51,700 bases of DNA from Clostridia bacterium (GTDB taxonomy: Bacteria; Bacillota; Clostridia; Christensenellales; Christensenellaceae): assembly GCA_014805015.1 (NCBI GenBank), contig JAAUYQ010000071.1, positions 1 through 51,700 of the forward strand, read 5' to 3'. The notes under the pieces were generated by a model. It was not told where the DNA came from and made no database searches. It saw only the letters and a list, made by a program, of their open reading frames with translations. Both the position numbers and the translations under genes were made by a program. Positions 33,350-40,557 of the stretch are shown piece after piece. Positions within the stretch are counted from its first letter, which is position 1; each line of letters opens with the position of its first letter.

Positions 33350-34894
33350 TTGAAAACAGTTCGGATACTGGCAGCAGTAGTGCTCTGTGTGGCATTGCTG
33401 CTGATGACGCAGACGGTCTGGGCGCAGGAGGCCGACGATGTTCAGATGGAGGGAGACTTTCAGTATCAGCGGCTTCGTTCCGGAATCGTTATCACAAAGT
33501 ACCGCGGCTCTGCTGCCAGGGTGACCATACCGGAACGGATAGGTGGAGATGCCGTCCAGGCCATCGGCACGCAGGCATTTGCCTGGAATCCAGCTGTTGA
33601 GCGGGTGGAGCTTCCGGATACGGTGCAGTTTCTGGGACTGCGCGCCTTTATCGGATGCCGAAACCTGGAAGAGATTGACTGGCCGGCGGGGCTTCTGGGA
33701 ATCGGGCTGGAGGCGTGTAAAGACTGCACGAGCCTGCAGACAGTCGTGCTGCCGCCCGGCGCACTGTACCTGAGTGAGTCGGCGTTTTCCGGCTGCACAG
33801 CACTTGAGGAAGTCGTCCTGCCCCGCAGTGTCTACGACGTGGCTCCGATGTGCTTTCTCGACTGCGTGAGCCTGAAAACAGTCACAATTTTCGGCGACGC
33901 TACGACCGGACCGGTTTCTGCAGAGGACGCGCCCTTTTCGGGCTGCGAGAGTCTGACAGACTTTGCTTACGGCGGCACGCTCGAGGCACTTGCGGAGCTG
34001 GTGCCGTTGCCGGTGCGGGAGCAGGTGACGGCTTTCTTGGTGTCCCAGAATGAAATTGCCGGGACGGTGGAGATTCGCGGTTGTCTGGCACCGGCAGGCG
34101 ACCTGGTACTGCCGGAGGCAGTAAGCGGCATGCGGGTGGCTTCTATTGGACCGGACGTTTTCGGCGCTGACTCCGGCTTTGACCGAATCTTTTACGAAGG
34201 GACGCAGGCACAGTGGGACCGCCTTTCCATTGGAGAAGGCAATACCCTGATTGAGGAAGGCAGCGTCATCTGTCTGTCCCGGGATCCAGCGGGTACGGCG
34301 CTTTCGCCGTGCTGGAACGCGCAGGACTCTGCCGTCGCCGGCATATCGCTTTCGGATCTGGCCGGCATGCCCCTGCGCGGTCTCGACTTGATCAGGGCGC
34401 ACTGGACAGAGGCTGAACCAGCGGACCCGGACGCCCCGCAGCCGGGTGAGCCGGAAGAACCCGGAGGGGAGCAGGAGCCTGGTCAGCCCGAGGACCCGCA
34501 GCCCCTGCCGGATAGGGACGGCGAATCAGAAACACCGAGGTTTGGGGCCGAAGACGGGGAAGAGCCGGATGCTGATGAGTACACGTATTCCTTCTGGGAC
34601 CCGGAGGGACAGCAGCTCGGCATCTATGACGTGCTCGGCACCGGCTGCCGGATCGTGCGCGAAATTTCGACGGAAGAGGGCGAGCCTCAGTCAGCAGTGA
34701 TTGTCCTCGGGGGCGACGTGCTGGGAACAGGTGTCATGAACGTGGCGCAGGTAGTGCGGCTGGCGGAAGCCCTCAGCGGGCAGGAGCCTCTCGAGGGTGT
34801 TTATGCAGCGGCCGGGGACCTCGATAGCAGCGGTCAGATCGATATTGGCGATCTGACGCGGGAGGCTGCCTGGCTGACAGCCTGGGGCGCGTAA
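33350..34894 (+). CDS. Secreted leucine-rich-repeat protein with C-terminal dockerin-like module
   Basis: A 514-residue exported protein. TTG 33350 follows AAGGGGGA. A signal peptide (KTVRILAAVVLCVALLLMTQ...WAQE) covers about residues 1-27. BspA-type leucine-rich repeats follow at about 50-300 (VERVELPDTVQFLGLRAFIG, LEEVVLPRSVYDVAPMCFLD). A Pro/Glu-rich linker spans about 360-400. The end carries two EF-hand-like halves: a degenerate one, GDVLGTGVMNVAQVVRLAEAL, and a complete one, GDLDSSGQIDIGDLTREA (Asp at positions 1, 3, 9 and 12). This resembles a type I dockerin. It probably acts at the cell surface in adhesion or complex assembly. Confidence 0.8.
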   Translation: MKTVRILAAVVLCVALLLMTQTVWAQEADDVQMEGDFQYQRLRSGIVITKYRGSAARVTIPERIGGDAVQAIGTQAFAWNPAVERVELPDTVQFLGLRAFIGCRNLEEIDWPAGLLGIGLEACKDCTSLQTVVLPPGALYLSESAFSGCTALEEVVLPRSVYDVAPMCFLDCVSLKTVTIFGDATTGPVSAEDAPFSGCESLTDFAYGGTLEALAELVPLPVREQVTAFLVSQNEIAGTVEIRGCLAPAGDLVLPEAVSGMRVASIGPDVFGADSGFDRIFYEGTQAQWDRLSIGEGNTLIEEGSVICLSRDPAGTALSPCWNAQDSAVAGISLSDLAGMPLRGLDLIRAHWTEAEPADPDAPQPGEPEEPGGEQEPGQPEDPQPLPDRDGESETPRFGAEDGEEPDADEYTYSFWDPEGQQLGIYDVLGTGCRIVREISTEEGEPQSAVIVLGGDVLGTGVMNVAQVVRLAEALSGQEPLEGVYAAAGDLDSSGQIDIGDLTREAAWLTAWGA

Positions 34895-34918
34895 TGAAGG
34901 CGTGCCCGTCAGCGGCAA

Positions 34919-34947
34919 AAGCCCCGCAGCATCTGCTGCAGGGCTTC
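34919..34947. terminator. Bidirectional terminator-like hairpin
   Basis: GCCC (34921-34924) and GCAGCA (34926-34931) pair with TGCTGC (34934-34939) and GGGC (34941-34944), with one internal mismatch. T-rich ends occur on both strands. It lies between the convergent 33350-34894 and 34978-35358 genes. Confidence 0.6.
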
Positions 34948-34977
34948 TTGGAAACATGGAGCGCACAAGGCGCGCTG

Positions 34978-35358
34978 TTATTCGGCGTCAGACCATTCGA
35001 AGACTGCCCAGGAACCATCTTCGCCGGTGCCGCTGTCTGTGATTTCGTAGGACAGACCGTCCGCGCCCGGCGTGACAGTGAATTCGCCATCGGCACCATT
35101 CATACTGACTGTGACACCGCCCGAGGCGTCAAGCTCGTCCGGATTGATCGTGGTCACTACCTTACTGTCCATGCGGACTTCGCCGCTGTCCGAATCGATT
35201 TCGCAGACCGTCGTGGTCACGCTGTCGGCCGTGGCTTCCGCTGCCAGCATAGCGGCGGCGTCAGCATCTGTACTGGGAGCGGCCATCGCCGTGGCGGCAG
35301 CAGCGAGTGTGGCGGCGGCAGCAAGAGCGCCGAAAATGGTGAGTTTCTTGTGTTTCAT
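34978..35358 (-). CDS. Small secreted acidic protein
   Basis: A 126-residue protein with a signal peptide (MKHKKLTIFGALAAAATLAAAATAMAA, cleavage near residue 27) and a mature acidic beta-rich domain (VTVSMNGADGEFTVTPGADGLSYEI, AVFEWSDAE). It has no recognised family. AAGGAGA lies 6 nt before ATG 35358. It is on the same strand and 101 bp downstream of the BlaR1-like gene, so it may be the third gene or target of that regulatory unit. The mature part's EIDSDSGEVRMDSKVV repeats charged residues in the manner of PepSY-like domains, but that is weak. Confidence 0.65.
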   Translation of the reverse strand: MKHKKLTIFGALAAAATLAAAATAMAAPSTDADAAAMLAAEATADSVTTTVCEIDSDSGEVRMDSKVVTTINPDELDASGGVTVSMNGADGEFTVTPGADGLSYEITDSGTGEDGSWAVFEWSDAE

Positions 35359-35459
35359 GTGTTTCTCCTTGGGGCTGTGCAGGCCCGGTGTGTGGTTGGT
35401 TGTCTGCGGTGGAACAGATCCTGCAGACCGTGTTCTTTATGGAAACGCCGGACTGGCCA

Positions 35460-36569
35460 TTATCCAGCGGAACCAGCTTTGTCGGCGGCAGTGAGCGCCC
35501 CGGACGGCGGATCTTCGATGTCTATGGTGATCTGGAGCTGCCCGCGTCTCAGGCCGGCTTCTGCCACGGAAACTGAGGTGGCTCCCGGCATAGCGGCTTC
35601 CGCTTCCCAGAAACCGCCTGACCCGGTAACGATCAGCGGCGAGCCCGCAGCATCATAGACGTAAAAGACACCTTCCAGCTCTGGAGCGGTTTTCACTGCA
35701 GCTGGTGGTCCGGACGCAAAAGCCGCGGCCGAGCAGATCAGCATGAGCGCTGCAGCCAGGCAGAGCGCTGCCGGCGAGCGACGAACGTGCAGTATGGAGA
35801 GAATCCGTTCGCGGACAGCACTGGCTCCAAAGCCGTTGCTGAGGGCGGTCCGGAAAGGACGCTCAGCTGCCAGGGCCAGCAGGGTGTCAGCATACTCGCA
35901 GCGGCTTTGCTCGCCGAAGGCGGCCACGACGCGATCATCGCAGGCCTTTTCCAGGTCGCGGTCCATACATTTCTGCATGACCCAGACCAGTGGATTGAAC
36001 CAGTGCACGCAGACCGCCACGGCCAGAAGGAGCTTCTGCAGCGTGTCGGCCCGCCGGATATGCGTAAGCTCGTGTGTAAGCACGAAAGCAGTTGTCCGCA
36101 GATCCCAGCCGGCAGCCGATTTCGGCAGCACAACCCGTGGCCGGAGCAGACCGCCGGCAGCCGGGGTTGAGATCCGGTCCGAAGTGAGCAGCTGGATTCG
36201 TCCTGCCGAAACGCCGCTTTTTGCTATACGCTCTCTGAAATCCGCATCGAGCGGCAGCGCTTCGCGCAGCACACGCCATTCTGACAGATATCTGAAAAGG
36301 AAGAGCGCAGCGGATGCGGCGGCCCCGGCGGCCCAGACCCACAGCCAGAGTCCGCTCTGTACTGCAGTGCCGGGCAGAGCGGCGGACGCCTTTGGCCACA
36401 GGGTATCCAGACTAAATGGGGCCGGCAGCATAAGGGGCACGAGCAGTCTGGCGATGGCTGCGTCCCAAAGGATGACCAGAAATGCCGGCGGCAGTGCCAG
36501 CCGGCGGAGCCGCAGCAGCAGGGTCAGGGCAATAAGGATGCTTCCGGTCAGATCCATGTAGAGAAGCAT
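35460..36569 (-). CDS. BlaR1/MecR1-like M56 membrane metalloprotease, no sensor domain
   Basis: A 369-residue membrane protease. The zinc motif HELTH (His166, Glu167, His170) lies in FVLTHELTHIRRADTLQK, followed by VHWFNPLVWVMQKCMDRDLEKACDDRV with the third ligand. Hydrophobic segments occur near residues 8-20, 28-48, 73-93, 178-195 and 268-284. The C-terminal extracytoplasmic part is only ~85 residues and lacks the penicillin-binding serine domain of BlaR1, so it must sense something else. It begins 5 bp after the BlaI-like repressor stop. By family analogy it causes cleavage of that repressor. Confidence 0.9.
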   Translation of the reverse strand: MLLYMDLTGSILIALTLLLRLRRLALPPAFLVILWDAAIARLLVPLMLPAPFSLDTLWPKASAALPGTAVQSGLWLWVWAAGAAASAALFLFRYLSEWRVLREALPLDADFRERIAKSGVSAGRIQLLTSDRISTPAAGGLLRPRVVLPKSAAGWDLRTTAFVLTHELTHIRRADTLQKLLLAVAVCVHWFNPLVWVMQKCMDRDLEKACDDRVVAAFGEQSRCEYADTLLALAAERPFRTALSNGFGASAVRERILSILHVRRSPAALCLAAALMLICSAAAFASGPPAAVKTAPELEGVFYVYDAAGSPLIVTGSGGFWEAEAAMPGATSVSVAEAGLRRGQLQITIDIEDPPSGALTAADKAGSAG

Positions 36570-36574
36570 GAGCC

Positions 36575-36928
36575 CTACCTGCGTGCGTCGATCATGTCGC
36601 GCAGTTCTTCAAGCTCCGCTTCGCTGAGGCGCTCGTCCGCAATCAGGGCGGAGAAGAACTGACGGCGGGAGCCGCCGAACATGCGTCCGATCAGTTCATC
36701 TGTCTCGCTCGTTCGCACTTCGTCCCGGCTCACCAGGGCTGTGCACAGAAAGTGCGGCTCGTCCCGGCGAATCAGGCTTTTGGCGGCGCAGCGCTTCAGG
36801 ATTGTGTAGGTCGTGTTACGGCTCCATCCGGTTGATTCTTTGAGCTCCCGGGAGAGCTCTGCGGCCGTCTGCGGACCGTTTGCCCAAAGTACTTCGAGCA
36901 CTTTCAGCTCGGAATCGTGAACTTTCAT
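36575..36928 (-). CDS. BlaI/MecI-family transcriptional repressor
   Basis: A 117-residue winged-helix repressor: LKVLEVLWANGPQTAAELSREL (helix-turn-helix), STGWSRNTTYTILKRCAAKSLIRRDE (recognition helix and wing), then a dimerisation region (RRQFFSALIADERLSEAELEELRDMID). It pairs with the M56 protease gene downstream, as in bla and mec systems. Three copies of a 16-bp dyad lie around its promoter, so autoregulation is likely. No beta-lactamase or penicillin-binding protein gene is adjacent. Confidence 0.93.
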   Translation of the reverse strand: MKVHDSELKVLEVLWANGPQTAAELSRELKESTGWSRNTTYTILKRCAAKSLIRRDEPHFLCTALVSRDEVRTSETDELIGRMFGGSRRQFFSALIADERLSEAELEELRDMIDARR

Positions 36929-36948
36929 ATCTCTGCCCCCTTTATGAT

Positions 36949-37026
36949 GACTACTGCTGTCGTCGATGTTTTGATACTACAGCAGTCGTCACGCGAAGTC
37001 AAGGAAATTTGACGACGCAAGTCGTA
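36949..37026. promoter_or_regulatory. Three BlaI-type operator dyads
   Basis: Three 16-bp sites share [G/T]AC[T/G]AC-N4-GTCGT[C/A]: GACTACtgctGTCGTC (36949-36964), TACTACagcaGTCGTC (36975-36990) and GACGACgcaaGTCGTA (37011-37026). Starts are 26 and 36 bp apart. The second overlaps the -10 of the blaI promoter, the third lies upstream of the -35 and the first lies between promoter and gene. Confidence 0.78.
36974..37002 (-). promoter_or_regulatory. Promoter of the BlaI-BlaR1 unit
   Basis: On the minus strand TTGACT (36997-37002), a 17-bp spacer and TAGTAT (36974-36979) form a good promoter 46 bp before the blaI-like ATG. Confidence 0.8.
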
Positions 37027-37087
37027 AACAAAATGTGAACACAGCGAAAAGTGGCGCTGCCTGTAGGCGGGCAGGAGTGCCTCAAGC

Positions 37088-37109
37088 AAAATGACGCGCC
37101 GCAGCGCGT
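37088..37109 (-). terminator. Weak terminator-like hairpin after the ferredoxin-fusion gene
   Basis: ACGCGC (37094-37099) and GCGCGT (37104-37109) form a 6-bp stem; on the minus strand a short ATTTTG follows. It lies 24 bp after the minus-strand stop. The T run is short, so the call is weak. Confidence 0.35.
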
Positions 37110-37132
37110 TCCGATTTTAGGAAACTCTACGT

Positions 37133-37768
37133 TTAGCTGTCCTGACTGTCGGCAAGCGGCAGGGATACCACGGCCCCGACGGGGCACACTTCCTGGCAGG
37201 CACCGCAGCGCAGACAGTGGTGCTGTTCGATTTCGTATGGACTGCCTTCTTCAATAACGCCCTCAGGGCAGGCAACCACGCAGCGGCCGCACTCTGTGCA
37301 GGCGTCCGTGATATGGTAGCCGTGAGGCGTGATTTCAGCGGAGCCGATGACGTAACTGTCGCGGAATATTGGGCTCCGTTTGTTATCGAAATAGTCGACG
37401 ACCATGTCTTTGAGCGCGAAGACGGCGATGATGCCCCGGGTGGTGCCGGGATACGTGTCCGCAAGTTCCGGATGTGCGGCAAAGATCTGATCCCGCATCT
37501 TGACTGCAGCGGAACCGGAGCACTGCTCGACAGTTCCGGAGAGGCGGATGAGCTCGCCGTAGCGTGTGAGACCGGCGATCTGAATGCGGCCGTCGGACAG
37601 AAGCTGGCGGGCAAAGTCCTTGCCTTTCGCAGTCACGAAATACAGGGCGTCATCCTCAAAATGGATACCGCTGATGCAACGTACCTGGGGTTCGCCTTTC
37701 CTGTTTACCGTGGCGCAGAACAGAGTGCCTACGTATTTAAGTTTCTGGAGACAGGTTACTGGGTTCAA
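37133..37768 (-). CDS. Flavin split-barrel (pyridoxamine-oxidase-like) protein fused to a 2[4Fe-4S] ferredoxin
   Basis: A 211-residue fusion. Residues 1-140 resemble the FMN-binding split barrel of pyridoxamine 5'-phosphate oxidase-like proteins (YVGTLFCATVNRKGEPQVRCISGIHFEDDALYFVTAKGKDF). The last 70 residues hold two ferredoxin motifs, CTECGRCVVACP and CLRCGACQEVCPVGA. It probably passes electrons between ferredoxin clusters and bound flavin. TTG 37768 is chosen because GAGGTG lies 6 nt upstream and the product then starts MNPVTCLQKLKYVG, as usual for the family; GTG 37777 is too close to that site. It stands alone. Confidence 0.82.
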   Translation of the reverse strand: MNPVTCLQKLKYVGTLFCATVNRKGEPQVRCISGIHFEDDALYFVTAKGKDFARQLLSDGRIQIAGLTRYGELIRLSGTVEQCSGSAAVKMRDQIFAAHPELADTYPGTTRGIIAVFALKDMVVDYFDNKRSPIFRDSYVIGSAEITPHGYHITDACTECGRCVVACPEGVIEEGSPYEIEQHHCLRCGACQEVCPVGAVVSLPLADSQDS

Positions 37769-38440
37769 CAAACACACCTCAGATTTCTGAACGCGCAGCC
37801 TGTGCGCTGCATTCTGCAGTTCGGTAATGGCAGCGTGCGTTCGAAGTTCGGAGCGGGGACTGGCGCAGACGCAGACTGCCAGGCAGGGCCTGCCTATGCG
37901 TTATTTCCCTGCATGCGGGTGCGATATTCTCTGTTTGCGTATTTACAGAAAATTGAAGACATGCAAAATTGATCTGCCCTCCCGCTGCCGGCAGAGTGTC
38001 CCGACCTGCTGGCAGCAGATCCCCGATCCTGCCATTCGATACTACCATTTTCATCGAATCGTGCGCAAGGAGTCTGCCACCTGCGGCCTCGGGCATTTTG
38101 CGCGTGTTTCTGAAGCGAAGCAGAGAACAGCGCAGTGTCACCGTGCTCACATTGCAGTCCGGGCCAAAACGCTGAGTCCTGTGCCTCTCCCGGGAAGCGG
38201 CCCCTCTGCACCGAAAGAGGCTGGGCAGCTTGGAACGGTACCATGGACCGGCACACTTTGATGTAAAATCCCACTGCATCTTCCCGCGGCTGCATGTGAA
38301 TGCAGCGGCCTGATCATGCCGTATCCGCGACGCCGGATTCAGGGCCTGAACAAGTCGCATTCTTTATACGTGCCGTCGGGAGTGTGCTATCCGCTGCCGC
38401 GGCATTGATGGTATCGTCATAGACAGAAGGAGGCAGATTT
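37769..38440. other. 670-bp region without a convincing gene
   Basis: Frames here are short, overlapping and compositionally irregular, and none has a good ribosome site. The only marked signal is AAGGAGG just before the MFS transporter gene at the right end. The stretch should hold the divergent promoters of the ferredoxin-fusion and MFS genes, but no good -35/-10 pair was found. It may be decayed coding sequence. Confidence 0.5.
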
Positions 38441-39610
38441 ATGGTTCACCTGCTGCTGGCGGTTATCTACCTTGCGTTTGTCAGTCTGGGACTGCCGGAT
38501 GGACTGCTTGGCGCGGCCTGGCCGGCCATGTACGGCAGTCTTCATGTGCCGGTTTCCTACGCCGGCTACATTTCGATGATCATCTGTTTCGGGACGATTG
38601 CCTCGAGCCTGATGAGCGACCGCCTGACGCGGGCGCTTGGCGCCGGGCTGGTGACAGCCTGCAGTGTGGCTCTGACGGCGGCGTCTCTGTTCGGGTTTGC
38701 CCTCTCGCCGTCCTTTGCCGCACTCTGCCTGTGGGCCGTTCCCTACGGGCTCGGTGCCGGCAGTGTGGATGCAGCGCTCAACAACTACGTAGCGATCCAT
38801 TACAAAAGCCGCCATATGAGCTGGCTGCACTGCATGTGGGGACTTGGCTGCGTGCTGGGTCCGTATATCATGGGAAATGCTCTGGCGTCCGGACGCGGCT
38901 GGGAGGCCGGCTACCGGACGGTCGGTGTCCTGCAGATCGGACTGACTGTTCTGCTGTTTATCAGCCTGCCGATGTGGGGACGCCGCAGTGCGGCCGCAGC
39001 GGCGGACGGCGGGCGGGCGCTCAGACTGGCTGAAGTCCTCCGCGTGCCCGGAGCGAAAATGGCGATGCTGACCTTTTTCTGCTACTGTTCGCTCGAAGGG
39101 TCCGCCATGCTCTGGGCCAGCAGCTATTTGGCGCTCGTCAAGGCCATTCCGACCGAGACTGCGGCGGCGTATGGCAGCCTGTTCTACATTGGTATTACGG
39201 TAGGACGGGCGGCAAGCGGATTTCTGACGATGAAACTCAGTGACGTGCAGATGGTCCGTCTCGGACAGGCGATCATTGCAGCGGGGATTGTCGTGCTGCT
39301 GCTGCCGCTTGGTAATGCTGCAGCTCTGACCGGTCTCGTTCTGGTTGGACTCGGCTGTGCGCCGGTCTTTCCCTGCATGCTGCACGCCACGCCGGCCAAC
39401 TTCGGAGAGAGCAGATCGCAGGCCCTGATGGGCGTGCAGATGGCCAGTGCCTACGTGGGAACGGCCCTGATGCCGCCCCTGTTCGGCTGGATTGCCGGAA
39501 ATGCGCATATTGGCTGGCTGCCGCTGTATCTGGCGCTGATCCTGGCCGGCATGATTGCCGGTCATGAGATTCTGATGCGCCGGCTGACCGCCGGACGCCT
39601 CCAGGGCTGA
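38441..39610 (+). CDS. Major facilitator superfamily transporter
   Basis: A 389-residue protein with about 12 membrane spans. The start is MVHLLLAVIYLAFVSLGLPDGLLGAAWPAMY; the GLPDGLLGAAWP segment is typical of an MFS subgroup related to fucose/sugar permeases and YbjJ-like exporters. MSDRLTRALGAG sits in the loop between spans 2 and 3, and GSVDAALNNYVAIHY before span 5. Substrate is unknown. AGGAGG lies 6 nt before ATG. It heads a plus-strand run with the DUF1349 protein (43-bp gap). Confidence 0.88.
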   Translation: MVHLLLAVIYLAFVSLGLPDGLLGAAWPAMYGSLHVPVSYAGYISMIICFGTIASSLMSDRLTRALGAGLVTACSVALTAASLFGFALSPSFAALCLWAVPYGLGAGSVDAALNNYVAIHYKSRHMSWLHCMWGLGCVLGPYIMGNALASGRGWEAGYRTVGVLQIGLTVLLFISLPMWGRRSAAAAADGGRALRLAEVLRVPGAKMAMLTFFCYCSLEGSAMLWASSYLALVKAIPTETAAAYGSLFYIGITVGRAASGFLTMKLSDVQMVRLGQAIIAAGIVVLLLPLGNAAALTGLVLVGLGCAPVFPCMLHATPANFGESRSQALMGVQMASAYVGTALMPPLFGWIAGNAHIGWLPLYLALILAGMIAGHEILMRRLTAGRLQG

Positions 39611-39653
39611 TTTCAGATCTGCCGCGCGAGAAACAGAAAGGAAGAAGAAGAAA

Positions 39654-40283
39654 ATGAACCTCAAAACACTGCAGTGGACGCGGGAGCCTGAGAAGGCTGT
39701 GATCGGCGATGACTTTGTGGAAATCGTGACCGAGCCGGGCACTGATCTGTGGCAGAGAACGTACTACCACTTCCGCAATGACAATGCGCCGGTCTTGCAG
39801 TTTGAGACGGACCGGGAATTCTTCAGCTTTACCGTCCGCGTCGATTTCACGCAGAGTCATCACCGCTTTGATCAGGCTGGTATCTGCATGTACATAGACA
39901 GCGAAGACTGGCTCAAGGCGAGCGTGGAATACGAGTCGCAGCAGTTTCAGAACCTGGGCAGTGTTGTCACAAACGGCGGCTGGTCCGACTGGGCCACGAC
40001 CCCCATTTCACCGGACGTCAGGGTCATGTGGTTCCGCCTGAGCCGCCGCGGTGACGACTTCCAAATTGAATACTCAGAAAACGGCACCGACTTTTTTGCC
40101 ATGCGGATCTGTCATATGCAGGCCGCTGCCGGCAGTGTACCGGTCGGCATCTATGCCTGCAGTCCGGAAGACTCTTCCTTCCAGGCTGTCTTTACCGATT
40201 TTGACCTGGGCGACTGCGTCTGGCAGGCCCATGACGGCCAGGCTCCTGACGAGGAAGAGGGCGCTCTCAAAGACCTGGGCTGA
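39654..40283 (+). CDS. DUF1349 (concanavalin-like) protein
   Basis: A 209-residue soluble protein of the DUF1349 family, a beta-sandwich similar to lectin/glucanase folds and to yeast 'regulation of enolase 1'. Typical segments are TDLWQRTYYHF, FSFTVRVDFTQSHHRFDQAGICMYIDSEDWLKASVEYE, LGSVVTNGGWSDW and VPVGIYACSPEDSSFQAVFTDF. There is no signal peptide. These proteins are often associated with carbohydrate genes; the ligand is unproven. AAAGGAAG lies before the ATG. It sits between an MFS transporter and the MMPL gene. Confidence 0.86.
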   Translation: MNLKTLQWTREPEKAVIGDDFVEIVTEPGTDLWQRTYYHFRNDNAPVLQFETDREFFSFTVRVDFTQSHHRFDQAGICMYIDSEDWLKASVEYESQQFQNLGSVVTNGGWSDWATTPISPDVRVMWFRLSRRGDDFQIEYSENGTDFFAMRICHMQAAAGSVPVGIYACSPEDSSFQAVFTDFDLGDCVWQAHDGQAPDEEEGALKDLG

Positions 40284-40557
40284 ACGTCAGACTATTCTTC
40301 GCGGCTTGGAGTTCCTCTCCGTACAACGCAAGAGGAATCGCTGACTTCTGACCGTTATGACAGGAGAACGGCGGCAATGCACCAAGGTTCCTTCAACAGA
40401 AGGGGAGCAGACCGTTCATCATGAGTTCCTTATTGCAGCTGCTTCTCGTGCTGCGTACCTTTCGGATGTGATTTCTGATAAAATGAGATGGTTGAGCGGA
40501 GTTCAACTTAGAGCGGGCTGCTGCAGGTGCAGGAGCCCCGGCCGAAAGGAGCAGCCC

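Noticed and set aside
37217..37972. A 251-residue plus-strand frame
   Set aside because: It is antisense to the flavin/ferredoxin fusion, whose eight cluster cysteines fix the coding strand.
40357..40557. Upstream extension of the MMPL gene by 67 codons
   Set aside because: The extension encodes an irregular Cys/Arg-rich stretch. TTG 40558 has AAAGGAG at 6 nt and begins directly with the first membrane span.
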